Positions 51,101 to 60,100 of a stretch of 64,000 bases of DNA are shown piece after piece. The position numbers and the translations under genes were made by a program. Every line of letters starts with the position of its first letter. The stretch's first letter is position 1. This stretch comes from Diorhabda sublineata (taxonomy: Eukaryota > Arthropoda > Insecta > Coleoptera > Chrysomelidae), in the NCBI RefSeq assembly GCF_026230105.1, contig NC_079484.1:1875805-1939804 (forward strand), written 5' to 3'. Below the pieces are notes generated by a model. It did not search any database. It saw only the letters and a list, made by a program, of their open reading frames with translations, and had not been told where the DNA came from.

Positions 51101-54100
51101 TATAACAAAATTGAAATAAAAAAATTCGAAAAATAAATCCGCGCGCCTATGGTAACCAGTTTTTAATTCAATCTTTGTGAAACTAATGACAGTCATTTTA
51201 AGCAAATTGTAGTTTAGCTTTTTCTTTTATTATTTAAAAAATAGTATAACGTAGTTTTTAAACATACCTCGTATTATCAGATTTTTTATCTTAATATTAA
51301 AATCTGTACGTTTTAATCATTTTTATCTCAAAATACGTTTTCACTTTTTCGTTTTTGGTCATATATAACAAAATTGAAATAAAAAAATTCGAAAAATAAA
51401 TCCGCACGCCTATGGTAACCAGTTTTTAATTCAATCATTGTGAAACTAATGACAGTCATTTTAAGCAAATTGTAGTTTAGCTTTTTCTTTTATTATTTAA
51501 AATATAGTATAACGTAGTTTTTAAACATACCTCGTATTATCAGATTTTTTATCTTAATATTAAAATCTGTACGTTTTAATCATTTTTATCTCAAAATACG
51601 TTTTCACTTTTTCGTTTTTGGTCATATATAACAAAATTGAAATAAAAAAATTCGAAAAATAAATCCGCACGCCTATGGTAACCAGTTTTTAATTCAATCA
51701 TTGTGAAACTAATGACAGTCATTTTAAGCAAATTGTAGTTTAGCTTTTTCTTTTATTATTTAAAATATAGTATAACGTAGTTTTTAAACATACCTCGTAT
51801 TATCAGATTTTTTATCTTAATATTAAAATCTGTACGTTTTAATCATTTTTATCTCAAAATACGTTTTCACTTTTTCGTTTTTGGTCATATATAACAAAAT
51901 TGAAATAAAAAAATTGTAAAAATAAATCCGCACGCCTATGGTAACCAGTTTTTAATTCAATCATTGTGAAACTAATGACAGTCATTTTAAGCAAATTGTA
52001 GTTTAGCTTTTTCTTTTATTATATAAAATATAGTATAACGTAGTTTTTAAACATACCTCGTATTATCAGATTTTTTATCTTAATATTAAAATCTGTACGT
52101 TTTAATCATTTTTATCTCAAAATACGTTTTCACTTTTTCGTTTTTGGTCATATATAACAAAATTGAAATAAAAAAATTGGAAAAATAAATCCGCACGCCT
52201 ATGGTAACCAGTTTTTAATTCAATCATTGTGAAACTAATGACAGTCATTTTAAGCAAATTGTAGTTTAGCTTTTTCTTTTATTATATAAAATATAGTATA
52301 ACGTAGTTTTTAAACATACCTCGTATTATCAGATTTTTTATCTTAATATTAAAATCTGTACGTTTTAATCATTTTTATCTCAAAATACGTTTTCACTTTT
52401 TCGTTTTTGGTCATATATAACAAAATTGAAATAAAAAAATTGGAAAAATAAATCCGCACGCCTATGGTAACCAGTTTTTAATTCAATCTTTGTGAAACTA
52501 ATGACAGTCATTTTAAGCAAATTGTAGTTTAGCTTTTTCTTTTATTATATAAAATATAGTATAACGTAGTTTTTAAACATACCTCGTATTATCAGATTTT
52601 TTATCTTAATATTAAAATCTGTACGTTTTAATCATTTTTATCTCAAAATACGTTTTCACTTTTTCGTTTTTGGTCATATATAACAAAATTGAAATAAAAA
52701 AATTCGAAAAATAAATCCGCGCGCCTATGGTAACCAGTTTTTAATTCAATCTTTGTGAAACTAATGACAGTCATTTTAAGCAAATTGTAGTTTAGCTTTT
52801 TCTTTTATTATTTAAAAAATAGTATAACGTAGTTTTTAAACATACCTCGTATTATCAGATTTTTTATCTTAATATTAAAATCTGTACGTTTTAATCATTT
52901 TTATCTCAAAATACGTTTTCACTTTTTCGTTTTTGGTCATATATAACAAAATTGAAATAAAAAAATTGGAAAAATAAATCCGCGCGCCTATGGTAACCAG
53001 TTTTTAATTCAATCATTGTGAAACTAATGACAGTCATTTTAAGCAAATTGTAGTTTAGCTTTTTCTTTTATTATTTAAAATATAGTATAACGTAGTTTTT
53101 AAACATACCTCGTATTATCAGATTTTTTATCTTAATATTAAAATCTGTACGTTTTAATCATTTTTATCTCAAAATACGTTTTCACTTTTTCGTTTTTGGT
53201 CATATATAACAAAATTGAAATAAAAAAATTGGAAAAATAAATCCGCACGCCTATGGTAACCAGTTTTTAATTCAATCTTTGTGAAACTAATGACAGTCAT
53301 TTTAAGCAAATTGTAGTTTAGCTTTTTCTTTTATTATTTAAAATATAGTATAACGTAGTTTTTAAACATACCTCGTATTAAATTTCAGATTTTTGATGTT
53401 AATATTAAAATCTGTACGTTTTAATCATTTTTATCTCAAAATACGTTTTCACTTTTTCGTTTTTGGTCATATATAACAAAATTGAAATAAAAAAATTGGA
53501 AAAATAAATCCGCACGCCTATGGTAACCAGTTTTTAATTCAATCTTTGTGAAACTAATGACAGTCATTTTAAGCAAATTGTAGTTTAGCTTTTTCTTTTA
53601 TTATTTAAAATATAGTATAACGTAGTTTTTAAACATACCTCGTATTAAATTTCAGATTTTTGATGTTAATATTAAAATCTGTACGTTTTAATCATTTTTA
53701 TCTCAAAATACGTTTTCACTTTTTCGTTTTTGGTCATATATAACAAAATTGAAATAAAAAAATTGGAAAAATAAATCCGCACGCCTATGGTAACCAGTTT
53801 TTAATTCAATCATTGTGAAACTAATGACAGTCATTTTAAGCAAATTGTAGTTTAGCTTTTTCTTTTATTATTTAAAATATAGTATAACGTAGTTTTTAAA
53901 CATACCTCGTATTAAATTTCAGATTTTTGATGTTAATATTAAAATCTGTACGTTTTAATCATTTTTATCTCAAAATACGTTTTCACTTTTTCGTTTTTGG
54001 TCATATATAACAAAATTGAAATAAAAAAATTGGAAAAATAAATCCGCACGCCTATGGTAACCAGTTTTTAATTCAATCATTGTGAAACTAATGACAGTCA

Positions 54101-57100
54101 TTTTAAGCAAATTGTAGTTTAGCTTTTTCTTTTATTATTTAAAAAATAGTACAACGTAGTTTTTAAACATACCTCGTATTATCAGATTTTTTATCTTAAT
54201 ATTAAAATCTGTACGTTTTAATCATTTTTATCTCAAAATACGTTTTCACTTTTTCGTTTTTGGTCATATATAACAAAATTGAAATAAAAAAATTCGAAAA
54301 ATAAATCCGCGCGCCTATGGTAACCAGTTTTTAATTCAATCTTTGTGAAACTAATGACAGTCATTTTAAGCAAATTGTAGTTTAGCTTTTTCTTTTATTA
54401 TTTAAAAAATAGTATAACGTAGTTTTTAAACATACCTCGTATTATCAGATTTTTTATCTTAATATTAAAATCTGTACGTTTTAATCATTTTTATCTCAAA
54501 ATACGTTTTCACTTAACAAAATTGAAATAAAAAAGTTCGAAAAATAAATCCGCACGCCTATGGTAACCGGTTTCAATGGCGTCCTTTAATGGCTGCGCAA
54601 AGAAATGCCGCAACCGTTTCCGTTTCGACCATAGACGATGATAAATTTGAACAACGTTGCCAGACTTCGGAATTATGATTGGAATTCAAGGGAATAGTTT
54701 TCTTTTGCACTAAGTAGTTGATTTAAAAATTCAAGATGGCGGTTTAAATACGATCATTTCGGAAATTTAAAACGTTTATACATAACCTAACCTAAAAATG
54801 TTTTTGTTAATTCCACGCATTGATCGATGAATTTTTTTCATAGATAATCGGTACAATAAAAATTGGAAGTTCGCGGGAAGACGAAGCACCGAGCGCTTTC
54901 GAAAACTTTGTAAATAAATCTCTATGGTTAATAAGTACAGCTAGAAACGCCATTCTAGTCATAGTGTGCGGTTTCATCGGGTATATATTCTGCCTAAACG
55001 GAGATCCGCCATTTAAAGTGATAGGACCCGTTCCTCAAGGACTACCAGCATTCAAATTACCTCCCTTTAGTTACTACAAAGATGATAATGGAACAGTAAC
55101 TAGTCACACATTACCCGAAATGATCTCGACTATGGGTAGCGCTATAATCGTGGTTCCATTGATACTTATTTTGGAAAACATATCCGTCTGTAAGGCTTTC
55201 GGTAAGTAGCAATCATTTTCATTTTATAATTACAGTGTTGCCATCATTTAATAAAATTATTTAGTAGCGTCGCCATAAATAATAATTGGTTTCCCCCACT
55301 TCTCTTAAATGGATTTGACCTTGTTCCAGTGCTGCCAACTCTTTGTTATTTCATTTTATTTATTTAGGGAAAAATATGTAAACAGGAAATAAAAAGGAGC
55401 AGTCATTTCGAGAATAATTTTTATGAACAAATAATTTATTTATAAAACAGTTTCGTGAGCAGCGAACCCTATAAGTCAAATTTCCAGATTTAAATATCTA
55501 GCGCCCCGTATAAATAGATATTTAACAGTATTAAAATGGTGAAAAAGATATCTAACATATGCTTCGAAAAAAATTGTTATTTTCGTCAGTGATAAAGCAA
55601 ATTGCTGTCAATTCAAAAGCGTTCTCCAATAGAATTTCACAGTTAGTTGAACCTTATAATAATATACATTATACTGTTTATATCAAACTAGTTATGTATT
55701 ATATAACCAAGACATTCACTAATCAATTGAAAAAAGTATTATACGAGTATAAAAGTTACTTCAATTCAACTATTAACATCTGGCGAATTCCTTTACTTAT
55801 TAACTAGACAGGTACGTAGTTAGGAGAGAAATCGTGAAGCGTTTTTTTTTTGTATTCGTTAAATTATACTATTTTTTTATAATCTGACAACACTGGATGA
55901 GAACAGAATTCGGAGTTCCTCTGTGCGTTGTTGCCAGAAATAAAAATTTGCTTCAATATGAATTATTACTGATTTTTAATCTATTTTGGAGTTTTTTAAA
56001 GCAAAATTTTATATCAAATAAATTCCTATTTTCCAACCTCTCGTGTTTTGTTTTGATACTCTATTATGATCAGTTGCAAAATTAATATTTTATTTTCATA
56101 TTATATTCGTATAGATCGTAAAATAAATACGGCAACACTGCTTTAGTCTACAAAACGGATCTAGTCACGGATAAAGAGAGAAAACAAAAGCAGGTATCAG
56201 ACAGATACATTTTTTAACTATTACGCATGCGTCCTGTACAATGTACTGCAGGGGTCAAAGGAAGAGTTCGTTCTAAAACCTTTAGCATTTTACGTATTTA
56301 ATATACTGCTCATACTATTCATAAGATATATGTAGAAAAAAGGATTTAGTTAAATTTTGGTCAAATTATGTAAAATACTTGTTGAAAAAAACATTTGGGA
56401 ATAAACTAAATGAGTGAAATGTACGTGTTTATTATATAATGGTTTTTTAGCGAATGAAAATGTGAATTTTCAGCCTAAAAACAAACGTGTATGAATATTT
56501 ATTTTTGGTTATTCTCAAAAAATTCTATATTATTAATTTATATTTAATATACCCGAAATATACTTGAGTAGCCATCTTGGATATACATCAATGCAATCAC
56601 CAATGAATGATGTACATTCTAATCTACGTTGAAATTTTTATTCTAAAGGAATCTCCGAGGATATATTGAAAATTGGCGACTTCAAAACGATTCAATTCCA
56701 GATAGGATGCACATACTGTTAAAACTGAATCTTTAACGTACTGAACAATCTACTAGAAAGAATGATCATTTACGATTAAACTTACTTGTGCCTCACAATA
56801 TTAGCATTTTTTTAGAAGTAACGTGTAATTGTTGGCATTTGTCACAAATATCACTAATAAAACGAACACAACACAATCGAAAACACTAAATTAAAAGCAC
56901 AACTTAAGGAAGCTTTTTAGTTTATAGAAACACAATGGCGTAGCAGTGTTGCCACTTGTCTTGTACAACGAACAATATATGATATATTTTAGATTAGAAC
57001 GTTTTATTAAAAGAATAAATTGATTGGAACTTTGAGCATATACTAAAAGGATGCATGAAAATAAAATTATCATATGGATTCAATTTCACAAAATGTAATT

Positions 57101-60100
57101 TTGAGATATAAATTTGATTTCTTGGTCATTAGATTTCTCATAATACGGTATGTTTTTTACAATCTGGCAACAGTGTTCTATATAAATTATTTCTATGTCT
57201 AGAATAACACATAGTTAGGTTATGGTCTGCGTATTATAGAATAGTTAATTACAACCAAACATTACATTAAATATTTCTTTCATTACATTGTAATAATCGT
57301 TTTGAATTAAAGATATATTTAAAAAATGTTTGTCGAGAATCCAAGGGTAGGAATATTTTATTGATAACTAAAAACAAACGAAATTAACGTTGATATAATT
57401 TCGGGGTGCGTATAAATCAGACGCATCTCTTTTTTTTAATCTGATAAAAAGTTATTTTATTCAAATACTTTGATTAATATACTAAAAATAAATCACTTTC
57501 CGAATCTAATAATAATTTTGTGAAAATTACAGTTCTTATAAAACGGGATGTTTTCTATAATTCGGCAATAGCTAAATTTCTATGATTATAACAGAGATTT
57601 AGGTTATGGTTTTGCGTATAATAAACTAGTGAATTTGAACCAAACATTATATTAATTGTTTTTTTGTATCTTATTTTAATACAGGTCTTGAATTGAAAAT
57701 ATTTGAATAAAATGCTGGCAGCGTTGAAGGATAGATATTGACGTGTCGTACTGCGGGCGCGGATAAATCAGACAAATCTAATTTTTTTTAATCTATAAAA
57801 AAAAATTCAAATAATTTTTTTTATTTACTATTAATAAAAATAGTTCTAAAAAATGAATTATGAAAATTTCAGGTAATGGGAAAATGATTGATGCCACACA
57901 AGAATTCATAGCGATCGGTATTTGCAACATTGCCAATTCGTTCGTACAAGCTTTCCCGTCTACTGGATCTCTATCTCGAAGCGCGGTAAATAATAACAGT
58001 GGCGTACGAACACCATTAGGAGGACTCTACACCGGCATTCTAGTTATTCTGGCACTTTTCTTCTTCACTCCATATTTCTACTACATACCGAAAGCTACCT
58101 TAGCAGGTATCATTATTGCGGCTGTCATTTTCATGGTAGAAGTCAAAGTTGTCAAACCTATGTGGCGATCTAAAAGTAAGTTAATCAAACATTCAATTAT
58201 AAATGATAATAATGAGTTGATAGAGAGGTTTGGTGGTATTTTTTAACTATACCAGGGCCGGCTTAAGCTCATTCCCGATCATTGAAAATATTCTTTTATT
58301 CGTTCTCTACCAGATATACTTACAGTGGCTTGATAGAGACAGTGTTGCCACATTAGAATGGCCGTCATGTTTTACTTCTTCTTTTTTTTGTGTGTAGTAG
58401 TTTGGGTTAAATATGGCGGCCACACCGTATATCAAGCTACGTCCTTGCAAGCTAATGCTGAACATGAATCATATAAGGAAACTGACAGTTTTCTCTCATT
58501 TTTTTTTAATCATATTTCATTTCCCTTTTCACGCGGTACGACCTCCCCGTTGTAAAAATCTAATCTATAAACCACGCAGATCGTAATAACTCTAGACTTC
58601 GAGATGAAACCGCGAAATAATTAACATTTTACTTTTTTTTTTCTATTCGCTTTCACCTGATTCGACCTTGAGTTTAATCGACACGGACCAATGGTTCGAA
58701 TACTAATAAAAGAAGAAGTTTAATTGACGTCTATTCAACATGTAGTAGTTTAATAAACTCGATTAGAAATAACTAAATGTGGAAAAAAAAAACGTTACGG
58801 ATATTTAACGTTGTTGCCACGTATTAACGTTACATTTAAAACGGTCATACATTGATGCCAACTTATGGGTGCAGAACAATTGCACTCACTTCATGTTGTG
58901 CTTTAATTCCACATTTTTCTGCGTCTTGTTTCGTTTAGTCGGTTCTGGGAAGTACCATGATTTTATTGAAATACGCCGATTCGGTTTAATATTGTTTTTA
59001 TTTCGAAATTAGTAAACAGATTTTTTTTATTCACTAAATTAGTTCCTTATCGCATATGATCATCGCGTGAAATAAAAACCGCTCATGGGTGAAAATACTT
59101 GGATAATTAGGCATGAAATTGCTTAGTAGAATCGGATACATTACGTAATCAATAAACATACGAGGTGTAATGAAAACATGTCAAATTTAAACGTTTTTCG
59201 TTATAATAGTGAATATTTTTTTTTATTTTCGTTTTAATATCGGTTTATGTTTGTTTTTTCGTGAAAATAATGACCAATTAGCACATATTCTTCTTAAATT
59301 CTTAAATGACAATCAAACACAAACTAAATGACGCAACTTGTATCGATTCTGTCAAACGTCAAACGTCTAATGCTTGTTGACAGGAATAGCATTGCTCTGC
59401 CATTCGAGCGGGAAATTCAAACAATTACGGTATTATTTACTCGCCCTCGTAATAATTTCTTATTTTCTGGTCGCCAAATAATAATCATTAACCTTAATTT
59501 GACTGCATTATTTTTTTTTTTAGAAAGTGATTTAATACTAGGATTCGCAACTTTTATTGCCTGTCTTGCTCTTGCTTTGGAAATTGGAATTTTAGTCGGA
59601 ATTGGAATAAATATACTCTTCATTTTATATCACGCGGCAAGACCAAAAATTACTGTTGAAAAGTTGAGGGTAAGTAGATAACTGCATTATCAAAATTGAT
59701 TGACGTCATCGTTTTATGATGAAATGTCAGAATTGCCGGTTAAATACATCGATGATCTGTTCGTTTTTTATAATTTCGATCAGATCGGTTCAGTGTGTTC
59801 GTTATATTTTATTCAATTCTATGACCATCAAATGACAGTTGACATTTTTGTACACTTTTATAAGATGTATATGTTTGATTATAGTTGAGTTATATGTCAA
59901 ATAATACACACGTTAAACACCTTATTCTATTGAATTATTCAAGTATATGTTTTGTTCCGATTCTCATTATTTGGCATTTGACAGTTGACACTGTATACAA
60001 AACGTGAAATTTGTTTGACGCAAAGGATTTGTAGGTTCAATAATTGCTTCTTTTTGATAGATAATTTCAAAAACTAGGTAAAAATAAATACACTTCATCT

